Positions 1 to 10,116 of a stretch of 64,000 nt of DNA are shown here, piece by piece. The notes beneath the pieces are model-generated. The model saw nothing but the letters and a program-made list of their open reading frames with translations, did not search any database and was not told the DNA's origin. Each line of letters starts with the position of its first letter. Positions within the stretch are counted from its first letter, which is position 1. A program made the position numbers and the translations under genes. Source of the stretch: Elymus sibiricus (taxonomy: Eukaryota > Streptophyta > Magnoliopsida > Poales > Poaceae); assembly GCA_039707655.1 (NCBI GenBank), contig CM077676.1, forward strand, positions 374,546,114 to 374,610,113, in the 5' to 3' direction.

Positions 1-30
1 GGAAAATCCCAACGTAGCTCACAAGTAGCA
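1..30 (+). repeat. 3' tail of the Gypsy 5' LTR
   Basis: The stretch ends in GTAGCA just upstream of the primer binding site, where a 5' LTR must end. The exact boundary rests on my memory of related LTR ends and on spacing, because the rest of the LTR lies outside the window. Confidence 0.55.
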
Positions 31-41
31 GAAAGAATTTC

Positions 42-59
42 TGGCGCCGTTGCCGGGGA
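42..59 (+). other. Primer binding site (tRNA-Asp type)
   Basis: TGGCGCCGTTGCCGGGGA matches the tRNA-Asp-type primer binding site of many grass Gypsy elements. It sets the element's orientation as plus. Confidence 0.8.
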
Positions 60-226
60 GATATCATCAAATCACTACAAGTACCTTCACTCAAACTATC
101 ATCTACTTGATCTACTTTTTATTTGCCTTTCTATTTGCCCCTCCTTTTCATCTCCCCCACTTCTCTAAAAATCGAAAAATACACAAATATTTCTGTTTGC
201 TTGTTTGCTTGCTTGAAGTTGCTATC

Positions 227-1033
227 ATGTCTGGGTTCGAGAAAGTTATTGCTAAAAGTTCTAGTGAAGATAGTACTAGTGAATCTTTTGAGGAAAAACT
301 TAAATTATTTGATTTTAACCATGATCCTCCTGAGAGCAAAGCTCCCACAGATTTTAAAACTAAAGTCTATCATGTGGGTAGTGGGAACATTATTGGGAAG
401 AATATTATTCAAGAATTCTTTAATTGCTCGGGAGTCATACCAATAATTAAAGGATCTACTCTTGATAAAACAAATTGGTATGTGGATGCTATTGCTATGC
501 TGGTGGTTAAGTTAGAAAGATTTGTTTTGCATATTCATCCTGCTCTACAAAAGATATTCTATGAACTTCCCAATATCCATAATCCAAGGACTAAAAAGAT
601 TGCCACCATTATCCTTATGCATGAATTTGACTATATAATCAGAGAAGCTAGGGACAACTTTTCCTTTTATAAAATAGATTTTGAGCATCCTCCAACAGAA
701 GAAATCCTCCATGATAAAGACACTATATGTAGGTTGGAATCTAAGAATTATTTTGCTTATGGTAAAAATATTAGGTGGAGAGTTCCTTATGCTGAAATAA
801 TTAAAACTTTGTACCATAATACTTGTGGTAATAATGAATGGATCACTAAGGGAATTGATGAGGGATTTAGTGAAGAATGGTTTGAAGGTACGGCTAGAGA
901 TCCTATTGATGATGAAATACATGTTTTATATGAGGATCTTTATGCTGGTGATTTGGAGTTTGAAGTAATGAATGTTAAAATCACCGAACAAAGTCCCTTC
1001 AAGTATTTAGGTTCTCCTACTAGAAGAGAATAA
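227..1033 (+). CDS. 268-aa protein of non-autonomous Gypsy element, unknown function
   Basis: This intact ORF is the only sizeable one in the element. The reading frame is open further upstream, but the Met at 227 (MSGFEKVIAKSS) opens the compositionally protein-like part, while the earlier residues are hydrophobic leader translation. The N-terminal ~35 residues are Ser/Glu-rich. The rest is a mixed, acidic, probably helical protein with no CCHC zinc knuckle, no protease DTG and no reverse transcriptase motif. Its place just after the primer binding site is that of gag, so a gag-derived or packaging role is possible but unproven. I do not recognise a named domain. Survival of a long frame in an element without pol suggests selection on this family before insertion. 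Confidence 0.6.
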   Translation: MSGFEKVIAKSSSEDSTSESFEEKLKLFDFNHDPPESKAPTDFKTKVYHVGSGNIIGKNIIQEFFNCSGVIPIIKGSTLDKTNWYVDAIAMLVVKLERFVLHIHPALQKIFYELPNIHNPRTKKIATIILMHEFDYIIREARDNFSFYKIDFEHPPTEEILHDKDTICRLESKNYFAYGKNIRWRVPYAEIIKTLYHNTCGNNEWITKGIDEGFSEEWFEGTARDPIDDEIHVLYEDLYAGDLEFEVMNVKITEQSPFKYLGSPTRRE

Positions 1034-3940
1034 CATGAGGGTAGAGAATTAATGAGAAAACTTTTGGAAGATTTGATTAAAAAGGATTTAGAAACTAAGG
1101 ATAATACTTGAAAATATGCATTATGCCTAGCTAGGGGCATAAAACAATAGCGCTTGTTGGGAGGCAAAACAATATTTATATTTATTGCAATTTTTATTTT
1201 TCTTGAGTCACACAATTTTTTCTACTGTAATGATTGTGTTTTTATCTTTTAATTAGTGTTTGTGCCAAGTAATGCCTTTGGGATGATTTGAATGATAGTA
1301 TAATTGATGCTGTTTGAAAGCATAAAAGTTTTGCATCAAGTTCTGGAATTTACATTCTGTACTGGAAAGTTCGAAAAATCTGAAATTTCTACGCAGTATT
1401 GAAATACAAATTTTTTACTTTGTCCTAATTTTTCAGAATTTTTTGAGTTACAGAAGTTTGGATAAATATTCTGTCATTGCGTACTGTTCTGTTTTAGACA
1501 GATTCTGTTTTTACTGCATAGTGTGCTTGTTTTAATGAAACTATGGATTATATCGGGGGGTATAAGTCATGGAAGATTTCGAATACGGTAGGTATTATGC
1601 AAGAACAATTATGAATGAGTTTATAACAGTACCTAAAGTGGATGATTGATTTATTATACTAACGGATCTTACGAATTTTCTGTTGAGTTTTGTGTGCTGA
1701 AGTTTTCAAGTTTTGGGTGAGATTACGATGGATGAAGGAATAAGGAGCGGCAAGACCCTAAGCTTGGGGATGACCAAGGCACCCCAAGGTAATATTCAAG
1801 GAAGACCCAAGCGTCTAAGCTTGGGGATGCCCTGGATGGCATCCCCTCTTTCGTCTACAATCTATCGGTAACTTACTTGGAGCTACATTTTTATTCATCA
1901 CATGATATGAGTTTTACTTGGGCGTCTTGTGCCATAGTTTTCTTTTCTTTGCTTGGTTTTTAGTTTGCCACTATTATTGTTTGTTGGACACACCTTTTTG
2001 AGAGGGACACACATTTATCGTGATTTGTTAGATACTCTATGTGCTTCACTTATATCTTTTGAGCTAGGCAGTTGTTCTAGTGCTTCACTTATATATTTTA
2101 GAGCACGGCGGTGGTTATACTTTGTAGAAATAATTGCACTCTCATCCTTCACTTAAATCATTTTGAGAGTCTAATTAATAGTAATGGAAATTTACACGTG
2201 TTATAAGACTAGTCCAAGAAGGATAGTTATTCAAGGGGGATATATTAAAAACTTTCATGTACATCACTAAATATGAAATGTATGGTTTAATAATATATTG
2301 ATGTCATAATATGAAAGGATATTGGTTCATGATCATTGGTTAGTAGAAATATCGGAATTAAAGTTTATTATTAACTTCTCATCTAAGTGTTGGTCATGGC
2401 ATCGTGGGGAGGTTTGAGCATTTTTATGTCTAAAATGAAATCCTTGAGTGCTGTTATAATCGAGGGTGCGCGATGGTTAACTCCTACCAACCTCCTCCCT
2501 AGGGGCATGCGAGTAGTACTTTGCTTCGAGGGCTAATAGACTTTACAATAAGTATGTGAGTTCTTTATGACTAATGTGAGTCCATGGATTATACGCACTC
2601 CTACCTTTCCGCAGTTTGCTAGCCTCTACGGTACCGTACATTGCCCTTTCTCACCTCAAGAGTTGGTGCAAACTTCGCCGGTGCATCCAAATCCCGTGAT
2701 ATGATATGCTCTATCACACATAAGCCTCCTTATATATTCCTCAAAACAGCCACCATACCTACCTATTATGGCATTTCCATAGCCATTCCGAGATATATTG
2801 CCATGCAACTTCCACCGTTCCGTCACATGACTTGTGTGTTCATCATCATATTGCTTTGCATGATCATATAGAGATGACATGATATTTGCGGCACAGCCAC
2901 CGTTCATCATTATCATACATGTTACGCTAGATCATTGCACATCCTGGTACACTGCCAGAGGCATTCATATAGCGTCATATTGTTTCAGTTATTGAGTTGT
3001 AATATCGAGTTGTAAGTAAACAAAAGTGTGATGATCATCATTATTAGAGCATTGTCCCACTGAGGAAAGGATGATGGAGACTATGATTCCCCCACAAGTC
3101 AGGATGAGACTCCGGACGAAAAAAAGAGAGGCCAAAAAGAGCCCAACAAAAAAAGGGAAAAAAGAAAGAAAACAAAAATGGGAGATAAAGAGAGAAGGGG
3201 CAATGTTACTATCCTTTTTCCGCACTTGTGTTTCATAGTAGCACCATGTTCTTCATATAGAGAGTCTCCTATGTTGTCACTTTCATATACTAGTGGGAAT
3301 TTTTCATTATAGAACTTGGCTTTGTATATTCCGATGATGAGCTTCCTCAAATGCCCGAGGTCTTCATGAGCAAGCAAGTTGGATGCACACGCACTTAGTT
3401 TTCGTCGAGCTTTCATACACTTATAGCTCTTAGTGCATCCGTTGCATGGCAATCCCTACTTCTCGCATTGATATCGATTGATGGACATCTCCATAGTCCA
3501 TTGATCCGCCGAGTTGATGCGAGACCTTCTTCCTTTTGACTTCCCCTATTGATCCCTACCACCACATTCTATTCCACCTATAGTGTTATATCCATGGCTC
3601 ACGCTCATGTATTGCGTGAAGTTGAAAATGTTGAAGCGCGTTAGAAGTACGATCCAATTGCCTGGTTTAACACCGAGGTGCTCATGATTTATATTTATGT
3701 GGTGAAGACGGAGTCATGCCATGCTAACATGATAAAATGAGTGGGGATAACATTCGTTAAAGATTGTATATTTTGAAAGTTTAATGATTATGCTTCTTAT
3801 ATTCATGGATATTATTATGTTGACGTTGTTACTTCATCGTTTCTCAATATTTATACCGTAAAGATGATACACATGTTAGGTAGCATTCAACATCAAAAAT
3901 TCTGTTTTTATCATTTACCTACTCGAGGATGAGCAGGAAT
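1034..3940 (+). other. Non-coding internal domain of the Gypsy element
   Basis: No pol similarity is visible in any frame. The stretch holds two internal copies of the polypurine-tract motif TAAGCTTGGGGATG at 1759-1772 and 1816-1829, and an A/G-rich tract at about 3115-3215. Short frames here are not convincing as genes. Confidence 0.65.
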
Positions 3941-3955
3941 TAAGCTTGGGGATGC
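3941..3955 (+). other. Polypurine tract of the Gypsy element
   Basis: TAAGCTTGGGGATGC lies immediately before the LTR start at 3956. This is the expected plus-strand priming site. Confidence 0.75.
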
Positions 3956-4819
3956 TGATACATCTCCAACGTATCTATAATTTTTGATTGTTTCATGCTA
4001 TTATATTATCAATCTTGGATGCTTTATATGCATTTTTATGCTATTTCATATCATTTTGCTGGACTAACCTATTAACCCAGTGCCTAGTGCCAGTTCCTGT
4101 TTTTTGCTTGTTTTTGGCTTTTCAGAAAATCAATATCAAACGAAGTCTAAACGGAATAAAATCTTTAAAATGATTTTTTCTGGACCAGAAGGGACCCTAG
4201 AAGGTTTGGGAGAGACAAGAAGAGATACGAGAGAGCCACGAGCTCACAGGGCGTGCCCCAGGGGGGCAGGCGCGCCCCCTGAGCTCGTGGGCCCCACGCA
4301 GCTCCGTTTGACCTAATTCCACCTATATAAATTCCCAAATATTCCCAAACCAACAGAGAGCCACCCGAAATAACTTTTTCGCCGCCGCAAGCTTCTGTTG
4401 TTCCGCGATCCCATCTGGAGACCTTTTCCGGTAATCTGCCGGAGGGGGAATCGATCACGGAGGGCTTCTACATCAACCTTGCTGCCCTTCCGATGATGTG
4501 TGAGTAGTTCACCATAGACCTATAGGTCCATAGCTAGTAGCTAGATGGCTTCTTCTTTCTCTTTGATCTTCCATACAATGTTCTCCTCGATCTCCTTGGA
4601 GATCTATCTGATGTAATCTTCTTTTGCGGTGTGTTTGTTGGGATCCGATGAATTGTGGGTTTATGATCATATTATTCATTGAAAGTAATTGAGTCTTTTC
4701 TGAACTTTATTATGCATGATTATTATAGCTTTGTATTTCTCTCCGATCTATCCATTTGGTTTGGCTAACTAGATTGATTCATCTTCAGTGGGAGAGGTGC
4801 TTTGCAGTGGGTGTCCTCA
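3956..4819 (+). repeat. 3' LTR of the Gypsy element (5' part only)
   Basis: It starts TGATACATCTCC and runs 864 bp before being interrupted by CACTA DNA at 4820. The pair TCA precedes the CACTA end (4817-4819) and would be the 3-bp target duplication, but the partner copy is not found in the window. Confidence 0.8.
4324..4330 (+). promoter_or_regulatory. TATA box of the Gypsy LTR
   Basis: TATATAA lies in the LTR downstream of a GC-rich stretch, a sensible place for the U3 promoter. No transcript evidence is available here. Confidence 0.5.
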
Positions 4820-5159
4820 CACTACAAAAAAAAGACACATCCGTGACATTATGGCCCGAACGAAAACTTTTTCTGTCATGGTTGTGACACTTCTATGACA
4901 ATAATTATGACAAAAACACGTATCATCATAGATGTGGTGGGCTCCTACTTCTATGACAAAAAATGGGCTTTCCGTCCTGGGCGGGCCAGAGACGCACCCA
5001 CATGACATTCTTTAGGCCATCCATGATGTAAAAAATCATGGTAGAAGTGAGGGCGAGGAAATTTTCGGGGAGTTCCCGGTTACGGTGGGTGGTCGGGGCC
5101 GAGCGATGCAGTGTGGTTTGCGCGTTTCTCTCGTACGCGCGCGTGTGTGCGAGGCGTTC

Positions 5160-5400
5160 GTTAACTGAACCCGAGCGAGGCGTTCGCTTACTGAACCCGA
5201 GCGATCGATCGATCCCTCGCACTACTACACGTACTGAACCCGAGCGATCGATCCCACTGCGTACTAAAGTCGAGCGATCCCTTCGCTGCTAACTGAACCC
5301 GAGCGATCCCTTCGCTGCTAACTGAACCCGAGTGATTCCTTCGCTGCTAACTGAATTCGATCGATCCTTCTCGCTGCTTACTGAAGCCGATCGAGCCCCC
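5160..5400. repeat. Subterminal repeats of CACTA element 1
   Basis: The word ACTGAACCCGAGCGATC and close variants recurs about every 30-45 bp. Short subterminal repeats of this kind are the expected transposase-binding sites of CACTA elements. Confidence 0.65.
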
Positions 5401-5579
5401 GTGCGAGACGTAGCCAGCCGGTGTTGGGTTGCCTCTCGATGAACAGTGCTCGTTGCTGCCGCGCACGCGATACACGTAGACACGAGTCGAGACACATCGA
5501 TCGAGCCAGTTGGTTGGCTGTGGATGAACAGTTCCCGTTGCTGCCGCCAGCTCATACACCCCACCCCAGTCGGTGTTTC

Positions 5580-5830
5580 CTCTATTCCCGATCAACAGGA
5601 CCCCCGTTTTGACCGTAGGCGCTCGATGAGAAGTCTGTTTCCTCCATTTTGCGGTACACCACACCCCTCCCGATCAACAGGACCCCGTTTCGACCGTAGG
5701 CGCTCGAACAGAAGTCCGTTTCCTCCGTTTTGCGGTACGCCAGACCCCCAGCCGATGAACAGGGCCCCATTTCGACCGATGAACACGACGTTGTTTCCTC
5801 TGTTCTGACCCAGCCGGTTGGCTGCCGATG
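5580..5830. repeat. Degenerate ~60-80-bp repeats in CACTA element 1
   Basis: A module with GATCAACAGGACCCC, TTTCGACCGTAGGCGCTCG and TTTCCTCCGTTTTGCGGTAC occurs at about 5590, 5665 and again, more degenerate, after 5750. It is part of the CACTA left arm, and overlapping frames here are not genes. Confidence 0.6.
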
Positions 5831-6002
5831 AACACGACGCCGTTACTGCCGTCCGTTGCCTCTCCATGTATACGAGCCCTGGCCGTACGTATGCGTGAGT
5901 ACGCGTTCCAGACCCCGCCCCTATGTACGTACGTGGCCGTATTCTTTGCCATGTTGCTGTACGTATGTGCACACGATTTAGACGGGACTGTCTGAACTGC
6001 CA

Positions 6003-6007
6003 TGTCG
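6003..6007. repeat. Target-site duplication of the LARD (left copy)
   Basis: TGTCG directly abuts the LTR start at 6008 and matches 17179-17183 exactly. Confidence 0.9.
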
Positions 6008-9000
6008 TGTGGCGCCCCGCCTGATTACCACTATAGCCAGACAGTCACCGCACACACCAGCCCAGGAAATCACTCTGGCATGCGCGTTTACAACAAGTAT
6101 CATGAGCACCGGCATTTCTATTAATGGATATATAAGTCTTACATGATATTTTACAAGGGTGATGGCAGCAGAAAAGCTCTATCTAAGGCAGCATGGTCTT
6201 CGTGCGGCTCCAATCCCCAGGGATCTGACTGGGTTACTCTTCTAGCCCGCGAACACTCCGTCTCCTTGCTACTGGACATCGGATCCTTAGGTGAACCTGG
6301 CCACATTGAAGGCCGTTGAGTACCTTTGAATGTACTCGCTAGCAAACCAAGCCAACATGTACACCAAGCAAAGCAATCCATGACATTCAAGCATGCATTT
6401 GTTATTAGAGAAACATTATCTAGTAAGGCATAGCATATCCATTTAGCAATATTAATTATCAGGTCATAACAGGATTATCTAGCAATATAACTACTAAAAT
6501 GAAGACAATAAAGTAAAGCATAACAGTAAATGCAATTGATCAAGTTCATTCACATGATCCCTCCGGATCCGAGTTCCTACGGTCATTCGACCCTCTCTCT
6601 CATAGCCATCCCTTGGATACATTCCAAACTTTGGACACCATTCGATGTCCAGGCACCTTCACCGGAGGTCTGATAACTCTTACCTTTCTCTGGTTCAATA
6701 CTAGCAATAACTTTCTATGGTTTATTCCTCCAGACTCGACACAGACCAAATAGTGTGACCTAGTACGAACTGTCCATGACCGAGGACGCGGCTATTCGAA
6801 TAGATTTACACTCTGCAGAGGTTGCACACTTTACCCACACCATGGAGCTCCTGGCCTCGTACATCAGTACATGCTCCCATTCGGGTGGACCGGTGTTGCT
6901 CCAACAAAACTCGTCTATTGCCCGGCACTCTTACGGCCCCACCGACAATCATACCCCTTCCGGGTCAAGTCCTGGGTGGCCCCTGTGTCACTCCTGACAC
7001 CTACAACCGTCGTGGCCAAACAAAACTGTCCCAAATGGGGACCCTGGGTTCCATATAACTTGGGCTCACAAGGTTATCGCCGCCTACCGGGCCAGGGTAG
7101 CACGCACGCATAACCTCCCCTCTTTGGAGGTACCGATAAGAGGCAAGGCAATAGACCAAGTTAGGGCCTCCCCATCCAGGCAAGTGTGGTTGCACTGATG
7201 AGCTCGGTTTGGTGGCACTATTACTCGATCCAGCCGACGGAGGAGGTGGTCATTATTAAGTCACATTCTTCACTATGGCAATAACAACAATAATTCATGA
7301 TGCAAACATACCAACCTATCTCCTATGAGTCACTAGTGCGATGTGATGATTAATACTAGCAAGTATCGCAAACATTAATACAAACCATCAGGGGTTTAAT
7401 TATTTCTAGCACAAACATATTCATTAATTAAACATGCAAGAATAACACAGAGCAATGCTTTAGGGCATATATCAGATGGTCGGCTTGCCTGGGGGTGAAG
7501 GAATACTCCGGGAAGAAGTGCGATCATCTCGCGGAAAAATTTGCCGGAGAAGATTCCCTCTCGGAGGGGCTGAATATAGGGCAGGGGCAAAATGGGCATT
7601 TTGAGAAAGTGTCAACATTATGAAAGTGACATCATCGGAAAGGGCTCGACGAACAGAGAAGGTGGGCTTTGGAATCACCTGAATCGGAGTCACGGTTAAA
7701 AAGTTGTGGTTGTTCGTTTGTTAAACGGTGAAATGAACAAAAAGTGTCCACTTCGGCCGCTAACCAGTGAACGTCCACAACTTAGACCTTTTGGTGGCTG
7801 GGCTGAAATTGAAAGCGCTTTCGGGCAGAATATGCCTTCCAGTGGTGAAGACGTATTCTAGGCCGGGGCGTCTCCACTTATCTGACGTGGCGGACTCCAG
7901 TCGCTGACGGCTGGGCCCCATGCCTCCCTCTCTCTCCTCCCTCTCCTCCTTCTTCCTCCTCCTCCTCTGCTTCCCGACGCGGCGACGGAAGCACGGCGAC
8001 GGTGTGGACTCCAGTGCTCCGGTGGCCTTCCAAGGTGGGCGACTGGCCATGCGGGGTCGCCGCAGAGCGGGGCATCCGGTGGTGGGATCTATGGGCGGCG
8101 GGGACGGCTAGTGGCGCGGCTGCATCCATGGCCGTGGGCGGCAGCTCCGATCAAATTGGGCGGCTACAGTGCGCTATAGGAGTGGGCGATGGGACAGGTG
8201 AGGTCACCGTCGTGCGGCGCATCCCGTGGATGGCCTAGCAGGGGTGGGGGATGGCCAGAGGTAGGGGTTGGGCGTGGAGCAGAGCGTGGAGCTCGCCAGC
8301 GATTTGGGCTGCGCGGCGAACGGCTGCTCGGACTTGGGCTCGGGAGGAGGTTAGGGGAAGAGAGTGAGTGAGGTGCATGCTCGAGGGGCTTGGGGAAGGC
8401 TATTTATAGCCGGGCGACAGAGACGATAAGCACGGCCGTGGCGAGCTGGCCGGCATGCAACGACCGCGTCTGGAGGTGACGGCTCAGCCGCCCGCATTGG
8501 GAGATGACGGCTCGACGTCGCGGAGCTTCACGGGCGAGCGAGGGAGAGCTAGCTGGGGCGCTCGAGAAGCCTCGGCTTGGAAGCATGCGGCGGCGCTGTC
8601 GACGAAAAGTGGCGGGATGATAGAGCTCGTCGCGGCGCGGCGAGGAAGAGGACGGAGGGGGAAGGGGCTGGAGAGGGGCACGCGGGCGCTGCGGAGCCAT
8701 GGGACACGCTGGGACAAGCCACGGCCGACAGGAACTAGCTCGCCGAGGCAACCGAAGTGTAGAGCGCCGTTTGGACGTGCTCACTGCATGGTCACGACCG
8801 GCACCGCGTGGCCATGCCTCCCTGGTGCTGTCACACCTTGTCACATGGACGCCTCACTGCTCAAATGGATGAATGAAGTGGCTAGAACCAGCTGGGTGGC
8901 TCTGAGGTGAGAAGCTTAGCAAGAAATTGTTTCTGAACAGAAACTTGGGTGGCTATTTCTGGAGAAATGGTTGAAGGGATTAAGCTGATTTTTGGTGTAT

Positions 9001-10101
9001 GTTGATGATCTACCAAGGTAAATGTCCTGGTAAATTTTTACTGCAAATGGACAAGGAGAAATGATACTTGCTTCATTAAGGTCCAATCTGGACAGAAATG
9101 AGTTGGAGCTTGCTGGGTTCAAATGGCTTGATGGAATGAGCAGAATTTTGGTGTAGGATGATGATTTGGAAGTATGGAGGCACTGGTAAAATTTCATACC
9201 ATTTGGATATACCAAAGTGGTACTTACTTCACAGTGCTTCTCTCTGGACAGAAACTTGGGAAAATTGCTGGGGAAGAATGGATAGCTGGATTGATCTAAT
9301 TTTTGGTTTGCATGAGTGATTTATCATGGTTAACCACCCTGCAAAATTTCAGCTCAAAATGATCAAGGGTTCAAGCACTTCCTTTGCAAATTGCCCCACT
9401 GGACAGAATTTGCAAATGGATGATGTGCTCAAAATTTGAACTATGGAACTTGGGTTCTAGATGGAAATGATGAATATATAGATAGGAGAAGCTCCACAAA
9501 TTATTTGGGATTTTTCCTGGCTACCAAAATGGTAGTTCCTTTGGAAAGTGCCCAAAATGCAATATTGGTTTTAAATACGAAAATGCAATTTCCCTTATTT
9601 AATTATGGCCAATATTTTTATGAGAGCTCAATATGATCACAATGAATATCTCCACAAGTTTTCATGAACTTTGGAGATGGATAGATATTTTCCTGGATTT
9701 AATTCCTTAAACTAGCAGAAAAAGGAATTAATTTTAAATGAAAAATATTGCAAATGACTTGGCAATATTTTTACATATCCAGGGTTTATAGAGATAGGAG
9801 GATCACTGGGAAAAGTTTGAGAGGCAACAAATGAAAGGAAATTGGGGTTCCTTTGTAACTGAAGGAATTAGGGTTTCTCCTCCGGCAATTCGAAAAGTAG
9901 GGTTTTGGCGGTAAAACCCTGAGAATATATCTTGGGTGGCAAGGTTGGACTGGAAAGAATCTCTGATTGAATAGGAAAGGCAAGGCTAAATGACCATCTT
10001 CATACACCCAAGAGCGAGAGAAAATCCGATAACATCGGAAAAAAGACGGGAGTCCAATCCCGCGAAGGAAAAAAACAAGAAGCAAAAACCAGGGTGTCAC
10101 A
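6008..10101 (-). repeat. 3' LTR of the LARD
   Basis: Plus-strand ends are TGTGGCGCC and GTGTCACA. It is the partner of 13082-17178 over its whole length. The many GC-rich frames between about 7900 and 8900 are shared with the other LTR but shift and break between copies, so I do not call genes in them. Confidence 0.9.
8401..8408 (-). promoter_or_regulatory. TATA box in the LARD 3' LTR
   Basis: On the minus strand this reads TATAAATA in the context GGCTATAAATAGCC, followed by a pyrimidine-rich leader. It is a good U3 TATA box for minus-strand transcription. Confidence 0.55.
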
Positions 10102-10116
10102 AACCTACCCCCCTTA
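10102..10116 (-). other. Polypurine tract of the LARD
   Basis: On the minus strand CTTAAGGGGGGTAGG sits directly upstream of the LTR start TGTGACAC, the expected plus-strand priming site. Confidence 0.75.

Larger units (their letters stand above)
1..4819 (+). mobile_element. Non-autonomous Gypsy LTR retrotransposon, truncated at the window start and inside its 3' LTR
   Basis: The window opens in the last bases of a 5' LTR, followed by a tRNA-Asp-type primer binding site (42-59), one ORF (227-1033), about 2.9 kb of non-coding DNA, a polypurine tract (3941-3955) and a 3' LTR beginning TGATACATCTCCAACG at 3956. I recall this LTR start and the TAAGCTTGGGGATGC polypurine tract from the Sabrina/WHAM group of Triticeae Gypsy elements; the family name is inference. 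The internal domain is only about 3.9 kb, and I see no protease, reverse transcriptase, RNase H or integrase in it, so the copy is non-autonomous. The 3' LTR is cut at 4819 by a CACTA element and does not visibly resume. Confidence 0.85.
4820..6007. mobile_element. CACTA element 1, left terminal part
   Basis: It begins CACTACAAAAAAAAGACAC, a standard CACTA terminal inverted repeat, inside the Gypsy LTR. GC-rich subterminal DNA with reiterated words follows. The element is interrupted at 6008 by the LARD and resumes at 17184; removing the LARD and one TGTCG copy gives continuous sequence across the junction. No transposase gene is visible in either part, so this copy is non-autonomous. I recall similar wheat CACTA families (Jorge-like) but do not assign a name. 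Confidence 0.8.

Noticed and set aside
7900..8900. Several GC-rich open frames of 80-150 codons in the LARD LTR, also in 14950-15990
   Set aside because: They occur on both strands, are broken or shifted between the two LTR copies and resemble no protein; they reflect high GC content.
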